NCBI GenBank assembly: GCA_001769215.1
Contig: MEOL01000003.1
Coordinates: 1-64,000, forward strand
Direction: 5' to 3'
Source: Bacteroidetes bacterium GWF2_41_31
Lineage (GTDB): Bacteria; Bacteroidota; Bacteroidia; Bacteroidales; F082
Length of the DNA: 64,000 bases
In this document: positions 17,647 through 26,243 of the stretch, in pieces
How the letters are laid out: every line of letters begins with the position of its first letter
Position numbering within the stretch: the first letter of the stretch is position 1
Position numbers and translations under genes: made by a program
The notes under the pieces: model-generated
What the model saw: only the letters and a program-made list of their open reading frames with translations
What the model was told of the DNA's origin: nothing
The model's database searches: none

Positions 17647-19710
17647 TTATTTCTCTGGAATGATATCAATGATCACCGTACGGTTATAAAAGCGCTCTTC
17701 AGGATACTTGTTGTTAAATGGTGAAAGTGACTGATCCTCGCTAAGTCCGGATACTTCAAATTTCACATTCTTGCGACCAGCGTCCGAGATCCCTTTTTCA
17801 AGAATACGCTTGACATTGTTGGCTCTGGCCAGGGATAATTTCTGGTTGTTCTCTTCTCCTCCGATAATATCAGTATATCCATTTATAATTACCGTAGCAT
17901 TGTCCGGAATTTTTGGTGTAACGACTTCAAGGAGGTACTTTTCATAAATATTGATAGCGACCGATTTGTTGAATTCATAAATAATGCTGAACCTCATCGA
18001 CTCCTCGGTTTTTGCAGGTGTCCATAATACCATGTGTGCCGAAGTCTCCCTCTCTATCGTCAGACCATTTTTTGTTTGACCAATCATGGTGACTTTGTAG
18101 TCGCCTTCGGGACGTGTACCTAAAATAGATTTTGTCGGGATACTTACTTCTGCTTCTGTGTAAGGTCCAAAGGTCTTGACAGCTCCTTGTTCATCTTCAG
18201 TTTTCAACGACCAGGAGGTAAACGCGTCTTCTTCGTCTTCTACATTAAAAGTAATGTAACTGTCAACCGGAGCTTCTTGAACGGCAATTATTTCTACTGG
18301 TTTCAAAGGAATATCAGAGCCACTATGGAATTCCATCAATAAAACGGGCGAATTGCTTTCGATGGTAACCCTGCGGTCGCCTTCGCGAAGCAAAACAAGA
18401 TCGAGTTTGCCACCCGGTTGTTCAGATGGGACACTTGGTTTTGCCCGGCCCTGGGTCGTAATCCTGGAGGCATTAATTTCAAATATCGTTACCAGGTATT
18501 TCTTGACAGATTCTGCCATCTCACGGCCATCTTGTGGATCCTTTTCTGAAGATCCGACCAACATAATAGTGGTGGAGGGGTTTTTTACCATGCGGTTACC
18601 CAGGATGTTCAGGATGTTGTAGTAAGCATTCATCTGCCTGTCTGAACGACCAGATACATTAGCCGAGGCATGTGCATCGAGTTGGTCTTCTTTAAAATCT
18701 TTAACCTCGTCTTTTTTGAGTAAGACATATCGTTCAGGGATTTCGGTTGATCCCAAATCGAAAAATACATAGTTGCGGATTGGGAAAGTCTCACTCGCGG
18801 TAGCCGGTGCCTGAGCATTCTTAGGCGCCTCCACGGTAAATTTCACCTTAGGTTCGGTGACAATCACTGCTACAGGTATCACGTCTGTTTTTACCGAAGT
18901 TCCAATTTTCCTGCCGCGTCCAAATTTCAGCGCGATACCAGCGCGTACAGTAGTTATATTCCATGTTTCAATTGAACGAGGCTCCTGACCAAAATAGGGA
19001 TGATAAGATACAAAGGGTGAAAGCACAAATTGTGTTTGTTTCCCGTGGGAGGTGAGTGGAATATCGTAACCTGCTCCAATTTGCATGGAGATCAACATAT
19101 TTTTCATGTTGTCGAAATCACCTGTCAAATCTGGTGTGATTTCCTGTTCGGGGTATGCCGGGTTGATTCCGTGTTTGTAGGTGAACGATTTCGACATCAG
19201 GAAAGCAAGGCGTGGTCCTGCGTACAAATACAAACCCGATTTAAAAGGGGCAAAACGCAGGCTTGGTTCCATGGTGATATAACTCAGGTCGGTGGTTAAG
19301 TCATCAGGGCAATTACAAGGTGTAATTACCTGTTTGAAAGCGCCTTTTCGGCTATCGAGTCCTGCCTGGAACATGAACCCCCATCTTGAATCGGGGCGAT
19401 GAAACTCCACCAGGGGAGCCAGATAGAGACCTATCCCGGTACCATCGTGAAAAGTGGTGGGCACGGTAAATGCTGAATTTAGTTGTTGTGTTGATCCATG
19501 AAAGAAATTAAAATTGCCACCTGCTGCGGCACCAAACCACCAGGAAGGTTGAGTGAACTGAGACTCCTGAGGTTGCTGAGTTTCCTGCGCTTGCAGTGAT
19601 GCCAGAATATTGGCCATGAAAAAGACACCAATGATCATGCTTTTTATAGGAAAGTTATCAGAGTAGAACGCCTTGCGTATTCCTTTTTTAATATTGTTTT
19701 TAAATTTCAT
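17647..19710 (-). CDS. Outer-membrane beta-barrel protein with C-terminal OmpA module
   Basis: A 687-residue protein. After a signal peptide (cleavage after SLQAQ, about residue 42) comes a porin-type beta-barrel (about 55-270; WWFGAAAGGNFNFF, YLYAGPRLAFL), then the same ~400-residue module found in the CDS at 6950-9418: NYVFFDLGSTEIPERY region plus an OmpA domain at the C-terminus (INGYTDIIGGEENNQKLSLARA). It should sit in the outer membrane and bind peptidoglycan. It lies 86 bases downstream of the lipoprotein gene at 19797-23210, with a hairpin between them, so it may depend on read-through from that promoter; no copy of the shared promoter element lies directly upstream. Confidence 0.88.
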   Translation of the reverse strand: MKFKNNIKKGIRKAFYSDNFPIKSMIIGVFFMANILASLQAQETQQPQESQFTQPSWWFGAAAGGNFNFFHGSTQQLNSAFTVPTTFHDGTGIGLYLAPLVEFHRPDSRWGFMFQAGLDSRKGAFKQVITPCNCPDDLTTDLSYITMEPSLRFAPFKSGLYLYAGPRLAFLMSKSFTYKHGINPAYPEQEITPDLTGDFDNMKNMLISMQIGAGYDIPLTSHGKQTQFVLSPFVSYHPYFGQEPRSIETWNITTVRAGIALKFGRGRKIGTSVKTDVIPVAVIVTEPKVKFTVEAPKNAQAPATASETFPIRNYVFFDLGSTEIPERYVLLKKDEVKDFKEDQLDAHASANVSGRSDRQMNAYYNILNILGNRMVKNPSTTIMLVGSSEKDPQDGREMAESVKKYLVTIFEINASRITTQGRAKPSVPSEQPGGKLDLVLLREGDRRVTIESNSPVLLMEFHSGSDIPLKPVEIIAVQEAPVDSYITFNVEDEEDAFTSWSLKTEDEQGAVKTFGPYTEAEVSIPTKSILGTRPEGDYKVTMIGQTKNGLTIERETSAHMVLWTPAKTEESMRFSIIYEFNKSVAINIYEKYLLEVVTPKIPDNATVIINGYTDIIGGEENNQKLSLARANNVKRILEKGISDAGRKNVKFEVSGLSEDQSLSPFNNKYPEERFYNRTVIIDIIPEK

Positions 19711-19749
19711 ATTTTTTAATTTATTGTTGTTGCTTCAAGTGATTTAAAT

Positions 19750-19773
19750 GAATCCCGCCCGATGACGGGATTC
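19750..19773 (-). terminator. Intergenic hairpin (weak terminator or processing site)
   Basis: Arms GAATCCCG and CGGGATTC with an 8-base loop, 24 bases after the stop at 19797. Only a weak T-rich tail follows on the minus strand, so partial read-through into the OmpA gene at 17647-19710 is likely. Confidence 0.5.
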
Positions 19774-19796
19774 AATTGATGGCTTTTTGACCTGCT

Positions 19797-22700
19797 TTAG
19801 GGTGCAGGTACGTTAATGGTTGTATTGACCATGGTTACTGAAGCAACCAGAGAAAGTGCCCTGCCATTCAGTACTGTTTGATCCATATTGTCCGGTGTTG
19901 AGAAAGTAACGCCGGCAGTAGCGATGATGGTTCCCACCATGGTGCCGCCTCCGGCCGCGTTAATGGTAGCCGAACTACCTACATACCAAAATACATTTTT
20001 AGGCAAGGCACCGTTGGTCATGACGATACTGCGCGCGCCTGTCGGCCCGGCAATACCAACTGTTAATCCTGCCGCTGACTGGAATACCCAGGTTGCATTC
20101 GGATCGCCTTGAGCATCCAAAGTAAGAGGGCCGTTTGATATGTTAAAAGTTCCACTTTCCGACATATAAACGCCCGGAGCCAGGGTTAATCCACCAAGTT
20201 CACCGGCGCCCGGATCAATTCCTCCCGGCATGATGGCAGGAGAAATGCTGATATAGGCCGCGTTGGCATCAATCAAGGCCTGTGTTGCAATGGCTTCCGA
20301 GGTAGCCGTTCCAGGGAATGGTGGTGCTGCGAATATTCCATCCGTTACCAGACCAACGTTAAGGGGGGTTTCTGTGTAAACATCACCCGTCATGCCATCA
20401 TGAAATCCCGTAACTAAGGTAGAGGCCGCGGTGGTAGCAATACCTCCATTTATTATCGTATTGATTCCCTGGTTGGTGATTCCGGCATTTCCTCCAAAAG
20501 CACCAAAAGGGGCAGCAGTTCCAAGATCAACAGGAGAAATCACAATCTCCTGGGTGGTGAAGGTCCACACATAGTCGTTGGCCAATGGAGTTCCTGAAAG
20601 ATTTTCAGCGCCCGTTGTAATGGTAGCGGTATAAGTTGTGTTTGATAATAAATCACCCGATGGTGTTAACGTCGCAGTGAACCCAGAATAATTCACTAAC
20701 CCTGAAATCACCGTTGTTCCTTGCATTAAGGTAAAGGTGGAAGTGGTGATGGTTGAAGAGTTCATCTCCTCACTAAAATCCGCACTAATTACCTTGTCAA
20801 AGGCAACGTCGACTTCTAAATCCATGGGGTCAGTAGAAATTACTGTTGGAGCCAGCATGGAAGCCGTAGTAAAGGTCCAGGTATAATTGGCGGCCAGGGG
20901 TGTGCCTCCCGCACTCATTGCTCCGGTAGTGATGGTTCCGGTATAAAGCGTGTTGGGTAACAGGTTGGTGGAAGGGGCAAATGATGCAGTGGTACCGATG
21001 TACGAAATCACTCCTGTTACGGAATTTGATCCATTTTGTAACGTAAATGTGATTTCGTTAATGGTCAGGGGATCCATTGGTTCGCTGAATGTTGCGGTAA
21101 CAACTTTGCTTAGGGCAACATCTGTTTCCAGGTCATCCGGATCGGTTAAAATTACGGTTGGAGCCGAAACATTTAAAGTAGTAAAGGTCCACACATAGTT
21201 ACTAACCATGGTATTGCCTGCAAGGTCCTCAACACCGGTAGTGATGGTAGCTGTATAATTGGTGTTGGCTAATAAACTGGTTGCCGGTGTAAAAGTCGCA
21301 ACCAGACCAGAATAGCTAACTAAACCTGCGACCATAGTAGTTCCTTGTTTTAAGGTATAGGTCAAAGCGTTTATTGTTAAAGGATCCATCGCCTCGCTAA
21401 AAGTAGCGGTAGGTTTTATGTTGAGAGTCACTTGGGTGGCAAGGTTGGCAGGAATAGTCGAAATCACCGTAGGTGGAATAATGTCGATGATGGTTCCCGT
21501 TGTAAAGGTCCATATATAATTGCTTAACATGGCATTGCCTGCAAGGTCTTTAACACCGGTAGTGATGGTGGCTGTATAGGTGGTGTTGGCTAAAAGAATG
21601 GTTGACGGTGTAAAAACAGCAACAACACCCACATAGCTGACAGAACCTGCAACAAATGTTGCTCCTGTCTTTAAGGTATATGTCAACGAATTGATTGTTA
21701 ACGGATCCATCGCCTCACTGAAAGTTGCCGAGGGTTTGATATTCAGTTCTACTCCTGTTGCAAGATTTGCAGGTATAGTGGAAATTACTGTCGGCGGAAT
21801 GATGTCGGGAGAAGTACCAGTCGTGAATGTCCAAACATAATTACTTTCCATTGCATTGCCTGCCAGGTCTTCCACACCTGTAGTAATGGTAGTTGTATAG
21901 ACCGTATTGGCAATAAAATTGGTCGTTGGTGTAAAGGTTGCAACAAGTCCTATATAAGTCACGGATCCCGAAATAAACAGATTTCCTTGCTTTACGGTAA
22001 AAGTTGATGGTGTAATGGTCATTGGATCCATGGCTTCGCTAAAGGTGGCCGTTGGTTTCGCGTTGATGGCTACTCCTGTGGCCAGGTTAGCGGGAACAGT
22101 TGAAATTACCGTTGGTGGTGTTTCATCCGAACCGGTTCCTGTGGAAAATGTCCAAACATAGTTACTTACCATGGAATTGCCCGCCACGTCTTCCGCTCCG
22201 GTAGTGATGGTGGCTGTATAGGTAGTATTGGCTGCAAAATTTGTGAGAGGTTTAAACGTTGCAACGGTCCCCACATAAGTAACCGAACCTGAAACCGACA
22301 GGGTTCCTTGCATAATTGTAAATGTAGCAGGGGTGATTGTCAGAGGGTCCATGGCCTCACTAAAAGTGGCGGTTGGTTTCGTGTTGATAGCCACACCTGT
22401 GGCAAGGTTTACCGGAACCGTTAAAATTACTGTTGGAGGTGTGTTATCAGGACCTGATCCTGTTGTAAATGTCCATACATAATTATTTATCATGGAAATA
22501 CCTGCCTGATTTTTAACTTCATTGGTGATGGTGGCAGTATATAAGGCGTTAACTGCGAGATGAGTTGCCGGCTTAAAGGTAGCTACGCTGTTTGAATAGA
22601 TTACGGCACCCGAAACTGACAGGACACCTTGCTTTAAAGTAAAGGTGGACGATGTGATTGTTGACGAGTCCATGGCCATGCTAAAAGTCGCAGTCAGCTT

Positions 22701-23210
22701 GGAGTTGATTGATACAGCTGTTGCAGCATCCTGAGGGAAAGTGGAAATTACCATGGGGGGTACTCCGGTAGTAAAACTCCAAATATAATCTGTTTGTAAG
22801 GCATTGCCCCTTAAGTCTTTAACCAATGTCTTAACTCTCCCTGTATACAAGGTATTGGGTTCGAGCCATTCAGTTGGTGTAAAGCTCATTGTATTGTTCG
22901 TTTCATCATAGCTCAGGCTGCCTTCAATGATGGTCGCTGTCACTACCTGGCCATTTTTTGTTGTGGAACCGGTTAACGTGAAAGCTGCCGGCGTGATGGT
23001 AGTTGGGTTCATCTTTTCATTAAATGTTACCCCAATTACTTTATCCAGAGGCACGTTCATGACATCCGGGGCAGGATCAGTTGATTCTACTTCCGGGCAT
23101 ACTCCGGAGATTTCCTCGTAATTATCTTTCTTACAACCTCCTGCCAGTGCTGCCAGGAATAAGGAGGCAAAGACAAGGTTTGTCCAAAATTTTTTTCTTT
23201 CAGTTTTCAT
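19797..23210 (-). CDS. Lipoprotein with eight Big_5 Ig-like domains and a DUF3494 domain
   Basis: An 1137-residue lipoprotein: lipobox LAALAGGC (Cys26) directly after a hydrophobic segment. Eight Ig-like Big_5/SbsA-type repeats of about 105 residues follow (about 35-895), each with a TFSEAMDP-like motif and YTATITTG...YVWTFTT. A DUF3494 domain forms the C-terminus (about 900-1137; GLTLAPGVYMSESG, LDAQGDPNATWVFQ, NVFWYVGSSATI). This domain order is typical of multidomain DUF3494 proteins where Ig repeats hold the ice-binding-like domain away from the cell. There is no T9SS sorting domain; anchoring is by lipid. The promoter has the shared activator element at 23247-23312. Confidence 0.93.
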   Translation of the reverse strand: MKTERKKFWTNLVFASLFLAALAGGCKKDNYEEISGVCPEVESTDPAPDVMNVPLDKVIGVTFNEKMNPTTITPAAFTLTGSTTKNGQVVTATIIEGSLSYDETNNTMSFTPTEWLEPNTLYTGRVKTLVKDLRGNALQTDYIWSFTTGVPPMVISTFPQDAATAVSINSKLTATFSMAMDSSTITSSTFTLKQGVLSVSGAVIYSNSVATFKPATHLAVNALYTATITNEVKNQAGISMINNYVWTFTTGSGPDNTPPTVILTVPVNLATGVAINTKPTATFSEAMDPLTITPATFTIMQGTLSVSGSVTYVGTVATFKPLTNFAANTTYTATITTGAEDVAGNSMVSNYVWTFSTGTGSDETPPTVISTVPANLATGVAINAKPTATFSEAMDPMTITPSTFTVKQGNLFISGSVTYIGLVATFTPTTNFIANTVYTTTITTGVEDLAGNAMESNYVWTFTTGTSPDIIPPTVISTIPANLATGVELNIKPSATFSEAMDPLTINSLTYTLKTGATFVAGSVSYVGVVAVFTPSTILLANTTYTATITTGVKDLAGNAMLSNYIWTFTTGTIIDIIPPTVISTIPANLATQVTLNIKPTATFSEAMDPLTINALTYTLKQGTTMVAGLVSYSGLVATFTPATSLLANTNYTATITTGVEDLAGNTMVSNYVWTFTTLNVSAPTVILTDPDDLETDVALSKVVTATFSEPMDPLTINEITFTLQNGSNSVTGVISYIGTTASFAPSTNLLPNTLYTGTITTGAMSAGGTPLAANYTWTFTTASMLAPTVISTDPMDLEVDVAFDKVISADFSEEMNSSTITTSTFTLMQGTTVISGLVNYSGFTATLTPSGDLLSNTTYTATITTGAENLSGTPLANDYVWTFTTQEIVISPVDLGTAAPFGAFGGNAGITNQGINTIINGGIATTAASTLVTGFHDGMTGDVYTETPLNVGLVTDGIFAAPPFPGTATSEAIATQALIDANAAYISISPAIMPGGIDPGAGELGGLTLAPGVYMSESGTFNISNGPLTLDAQGDPNATWVFQSAAGLTVGIAGPTGARSIVMTNGALPKNVFWYVGSSATINAAGGGTMVGTIIATAGVTFSTPDNMDQTVLNGRALSLVASVTMVNTTINVPAP

Positions 23211-23246
23211 TTTCTAGTAATTAATTGAGTGAAATAATTCAGGTTA

Positions 23247-23312
23247 CAAAGGTGACGGTACTTATCTGTTTATAAGTTACACAATTAGCGAAAAGAGTTG
23301 CATCATTCACAC
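23247..23312 (-). promoter_or_regulatory. Shared bipartite activator element and -7 box (copy 3)
   Basis: GTGTGAATGATGCAA (23298-23312), 16 bases, TGTAA (23277-23281), 26 bases, TTTG (23247-23250; -7 box CACCTTTG). The start codon at 23210 lies 36 bases further. The first repeat has TGCAA in place of TGTAA. Confidence 0.85.
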
Positions 23313-23508
23313 ATTGTAAAGCAACGGGTTTGTTTTGTTATTGATATATAGTGATTTACCCGATGTTCAAAGAATACCGGGTAGTTGTAGTGAGGGACAA
23401 AACATTCGATTTGCAAAAGGCAACGGAGGTTGCGACATGGCATCGCACCCCTCCTCATGAGTTGAATTTTGAATTTTAAACTGACTGCCTAATCACCGGT
23501 GTGGTGAA

Positions 23509-23703
23509 TTATGATTCGTCTTTTGTGGTGCGCACCAGGCTAATGCCGGCGACAAAGAATAAAAGACCAAGTGCCCCATAAATAATAAGGGCTTTTGTAT
23601 TGTTGGTGCCGGATGAAGCCGTGACAAATAAAACGGCAGCATAGATAAGGGCTCCAATTCCTAATACGGTGAGCAAGGCTCCAAAGATTCTTTTTAGATT
23701 CAT
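23509..23703 (-). CDS. Small two-helix membrane protein
   Basis: A 64-residue protein with two hydrophobic segments (about 5-28 and 38-57) and a charged C-terminus (RTTKDES). I do not recognise a named family with confidence. It lies nine bases after the lmo0937-like gene and probably shares its transcript and the shared promoter at 23912-23977, which suggests an envelope-stress or envelope-maintenance setting. Confidence 0.7.
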   Translation of the reverse strand: MNLKRIFGALLTVLGIGALIYAAVLFVTASSGTNNTKALIIYGALGLLFFVAGISLVRTTKDES

Positions 23704-23712
23704 GATTGTTTT

Positions 23713-23874
23713 CTAAAGAATTCTTCTGCCCTGAATAATTCGCAGTATGATAGCAATAACGGCAATAACCAACAGAATGTGGATTAAGCCACCGCCTGAG
23801 GCGCTAAAGCCTACAAATCCAACAAGCCAGGCAATGATTAGAATGACGGCGATGATGTAAAGCAAATTTCCCAT
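23713..23874 (-). CDS. lmo0937-family small membrane protein
   Basis: About 53 residues starting MGNLLYIIAVILIIAWLVGF, with a Gly-rich turn (FSASGGGLIH) and a second hydrophobic helix ending in RIIQGRRIL. This is the pattern of the lmo0937/DUF5670 family of tiny inner-membrane proteins, of unknown function. I chose the ATG at 23874 as it starts the conserved part; the in-frame ATG at 23907 would begin very close to the -7 box at 23912-23915. Confidence 0.85.
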   Translation of the reverse strand: MGNLLYIIAVILIIAWLVGFVGFSASGGGLIHILLVIAVIAIILRIIQGRRIL

Positions 23875-23911
23875 GATTAATTTATTTAATGGTGAATATA
23901 TTTTCACGGAT

Positions 23912-23977
23912 CAAAGGTCAGCATCTAAACTTACAAAAGCGTTACACAATTATGGAGGATAATTACATCTTTCACAC
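23912..23977 (-). promoter_or_regulatory. Shared bipartite activator element and -7 box (copy 4)
   Basis: GTGTGAAAGATGTAA (23963-23977), 16 bases, TGTAA (23942-23946), 26 bases, TTTG (23912-23915; -7 box GACCTTTG). It drives the two small membrane-protein genes. Confidence 0.88.
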
Positions 23978-24001
23978 ATTATCTATTTAACAGACAATAA
24001 A

Positions 24002-24032
24002 AAAACCGTTACAAGGGTTGTGTAACGGTTTT
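24002..24032 (-). terminator. Rho-independent terminator
   Basis: Arms AAAACCGTTAC / GTAACGGTTTT; the minus strand continues TTTTTTTATTG. It lies 18 bases after the stop at 24050. Confidence 0.85.
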
Positions 24033-24049
24033 AAATTGAAAGAAACGAT

Positions 24050-24547
24050 TTATTTGTGCTTGCCTTTTCCCTTGTTTTTATCATGACCACGCTTGGCAGT
24101 ATTGCCTTTTCGAGGGCGACTCTCGTTTTTTGACTGGTATTTTGCTTTGTAGCGATTTTTTCCGGGTCGCTCGCCAATGGTTTTTTGTTCATGTCCACGA
24201 TATCCTTTCACATATTTTACTTTATGTTCTTTAAAATGTGAGTAAGGATCGTTACCGTGATAATCTGTTAATACTACCTTGTAACCATTATACAAATCAT
24301 AACCTCTGTGCTGATAAGGAAGGTGTGCTTTATGAATCCACCTGCCATTTCCGTAATAAATAAACATAGACCTTTGGATGTCATAGTATGCTTCCAGATC
24401 GGGAAGGTAGTAATAGCGTGCTTCGGCATATCCAACAGGGCCCCATAGGGGTGGCGAGCCAATGTTTACATTGATAGTTGTTTGTGCTTGCAGCGATCCG
24501 GCAAGAAACAGAGCCAAACCTGCAACCATTAATTTTAAAGTTTTCAT
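24050..24547 (-). CDS. Secreted basic protein of unknown function
   Basis: A 165-residue protein with a signal peptide (about 1-21, ending SLQAQ), a Tyr-rich middle (ARYYYLPDLEAYYDIQ, YGNGRWIHKAHLP) and a very basic Lys/Arg/Gly-rich tail (about 120-165). The middle resembles secreted Bacteroidota hypothetical proteins; I cannot name a function. The basic tail might bind polyanions such as LPS or nucleic acid (inference). It starts 10 bases after the OmpA lipoprotein gene and shares its operon. Confidence 0.8.
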   Translation of the reverse strand: MKTLKLMVAGLALFLAGSLQAQTTINVNIGSPPLWGPVGYAEARYYYLPDLEAYYDIQRSMFIYYGNGRWIHKAHLPYQHRGYDLYNGYKVVLTDYHGNDPYSHFKEHKVKYVKGYRGHEQKTIGERPGKNRYKAKYQSKNESRPRKGNTAKRGHDKNKGKGKHK

Positions 24548-24557
24548 TTTAGAGAAT

Positions 24558-25376
24558 TTATTGGTTCAACAGTTTGTAAAGTTCTTCCAACTTGGGAGAT
24601 AAAATGACTTCGGTTCTTCTGTTTCCTGCACGTCCTGCCTCGGTTTCGTTGGTTTGTACCGGGTGAAATTGACCTCTCCCTGATGCGGTAATGCGTGTTT
24701 CATCAAAGCCATTGTCTACTGTTAAAATGCGCACAATGGTTGTCGCTCTGGCGGTGCTGAGATCCCAATTGTCTTTAAAAAGGTTTGTTTTAATGGGGAC
24801 GTTATCGGTATGACCTTCAATAACAACATTGATGTCCTTGGTAGTATTAAGCACCTGAGCCAGTGTTTTGAGCGCTTCTTTTCCTTTTGGATCTACCACA
24901 TCACTGCCCGATTTAAAAAGTAATTTCTCCTGTAGCGAAACATAAATATTTCCATCTTTCTGGTAAATCGATAACTCATCCGATTCATAATTCACCAGTG
25001 CTTCAGATATAGAATTTTTCAGGTTATTCATCAGGTCTCTTTGTGACTGAATGATGTTCTCAAGCTTTTTTAACCGCATCGCCTGGTCTTCAATGGTGAG
25101 TTTCGATTTGTCGGCAAGCATCTTTAGGTTATCCTGACCCATAGCATTTTCATTCTCCAACGAGGCCTTGTCAACTTGCAGCGATGCTTTCTCATTTTTG
25201 AGCTCTTTTACCTGGAGGTTACACTCATTCAATAGATTGTGTGTTTTGAGGCTGTCGCCCTGAAGCTTGTTCACCTTGGCTTCTGAAGCCGAAAATTTCT
25301 TTTTCGACACGCATGACGTGAACGGCAGGCTGAAAATCAGTGACAACAATAAAAGGGGAAGGACTGTTTTTTTCAT
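24558..25376 (-). CDS. OmpA-family lipoprotein with coiled-coil stalk
   Basis: A 272-residue lipoprotein: lipobox LPFTSC (Cys22), a long coiled coil (about 30-130) and an OmpA/MotB-type peptidoglycan-binding domain (about 145-260; LLFKSGSDVVDPKGKEAL, VIEGHTDNVPI, NRRTEVIL). The expected role is to tie the outer membrane or a periplasmic stalk to the cell wall. It is first in an operon with the secreted basic protein and has the shared promoter at 25433-25497. Confidence 0.92.
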   Translation of the reverse strand: MKKTVLPLLLLSLIFSLPFTSCVSKKKFSASEAKVNKLQGDSLKTHNLLNECNLQVKELKNEKASLQVDKASLENENAMGQDNLKMLADKSKLTIEDQAMRLKKLENIIQSQRDLMNNLKNSISEALVNYESDELSIYQKDGNIYVSLQEKLLFKSGSDVVDPKGKEALKTLAQVLNTTKDINVVIEGHTDNVPIKTNLFKDNWDLSTARATTIVRILTVDNGFDETRITASGRGQFHPVQTNETEAGRAGNRRTEVILSPKLEELYKLLNQ

Positions 25377-25432
25377 TTCATTTAATTTTTAAGTGGGTGA
25401 TATTTGGAATTTTTTTATGATGTACAATGTTG

Positions 25433-25497
25433 CAAAGTTGAGCAACTACTACCTGGTATGTGTTACATAAAACTGTAAATAACTTACATCTTTCACA
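25433..25497 (-). promoter_or_regulatory. Shared bipartite activator element and -7 box (copy 5)
   Basis: TGTGAAAGATGTAA (25484-25497), 16 bases, TGTAA (25463-25467), 26 bases, TTTG (25433-25436; -7 box CAACTTTG). The start codon at 25376 lies 56 bases further. Confidence 0.88.
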
Positions 25498-25520
25498 TAT
25501 TTATTTCGCGGATTTAAAAC

Positions 25521-25557
25521 AAAAAGGTTGCCTGAAATAATTTCAGGCAACCTTTTT
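25521..25557. terminator. Perfect 17-bp stem hairpin terminator
   Basis: Arms AAAAAGGTTGCCTGAAA and TTTCAGGCAACCTTTTT with a three-base loop. It carries A/T runs on both sides and could stop transcription in either direction. It lies 39 bases beyond the DUF3494 gene remnant at 25597-25627 and 291 bases beyond the DUF1634 gene, so it may be the orphaned terminator of the lost DUF3494 gene. Confidence 0.8.
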
Positions 25558-25596
25558 TAAGATAACGTTTTGACTTTATTCTGGTTAGGTAACCCC

Positions 25597-25627
25597 TACT
25601 CATTTCAAGCGTTACAGCAGTTTGAGC
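25597..25627 (-). pseudogene. Decayed 3' end of a DUF3494 gene
   Basis: This 31-base stretch matches the 3' coding end of the intact DUF3494 lipoprotein gene (27499-27529) at 29 of 31 positions and in frame (AQTAVTLEMS versus AQTAVTLQMS). Similarity stops on both sides. It is short, so chance cannot be fully excluded. Confidence 0.5.
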
Positions 25628-25645
25628 ATGGTTTTCAGACAAGTT

Positions 25646-25689
25646 GATGGTTTGTGGATACATATTTTGGACAACTCACACAAACCATC
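25646..25689. repeat. Inverted repeat in the 25.6-25.8 kb gap
   Basis: Perfect 11-base arms GATGGTTTGTG (25646-25656) and CACAAACCATC (25679-25689) around a 22-base spacer. The rest of the gap to 25848 shows no ORF or known RNA. It may be an operator, an RNA hairpin or a scar of the lost gene. Confidence 0.45.
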
Positions 25690-25848
25690 CTATCTAATAC
25701 CTGATGGACTATCGGTTTTTTGTTATTTTTGCTTCGCCTGTTTAATTTTATAATTGATGTGAGTTTTTGTCGACCTACAAAAATTGAGATTCTCAGGCAC
25801 TTTTATTTTTTAAAGTTTCGGATAGTAATGACAAAATGTATTGATTTA

Positions 25849-26226
25849 TCATCCAAACAAACTAAATAAAAGTATGGTCATTACAATTCCTGTAATAAAA
25901 ACAAAAATCCAATCTTTCTCAATTGCGAATCCGATTAAGGAAAATATTACCCTTAAAACGGGTGTTGCAATAAGAATAAGGATTCCAAACTGAATTACGG
26001 CCCTGCTTTTCAACAAGAAAGCTTCACGGACAATAATTGAAACATATCTTAATCTTGCCGGCTCGCTGCTAAATGTATCGTACGAAAAAAGAGTATTCGG
26101 ATGTTGTATAAAAAAAAGTATTCCACCGAAAAAGGTAACAGCCGCTGCCGTTAAAACACCAGTACGTAAAAGCTTGCTTACGACCACCTTGGTGCTTCTT
26201 TCGATTTTATCAGGCTGTACCTTCAT
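25849..26226 (-). CDS. DUF1634 membrane protein
   Basis: A 125-residue protein with three predicted membrane helices (about 20-40, 75-98, 102-123) and the layout of DUF1634 proteins. These are commonly encoded directly after TSUP/TauE-SafE transporters, as here (17-base gap), and are thought to be accessory subunits. Function is inferred from family and context only. Confidence 0.85.
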   Translation of the reverse strand: MKVQPDKIERSTKVVVSKLLRTGVLTAAAVTFFGGILFFIQHPNTLFSYDTFSSEPARLRYVSIIVREAFLLKSRAVIQFGILILIATPVLRVIFSLIGFAIEKDWIFVFITGIVMTILLFSLFG

Positions 26227-26243
26227 CTTTTCGATTACATAGT

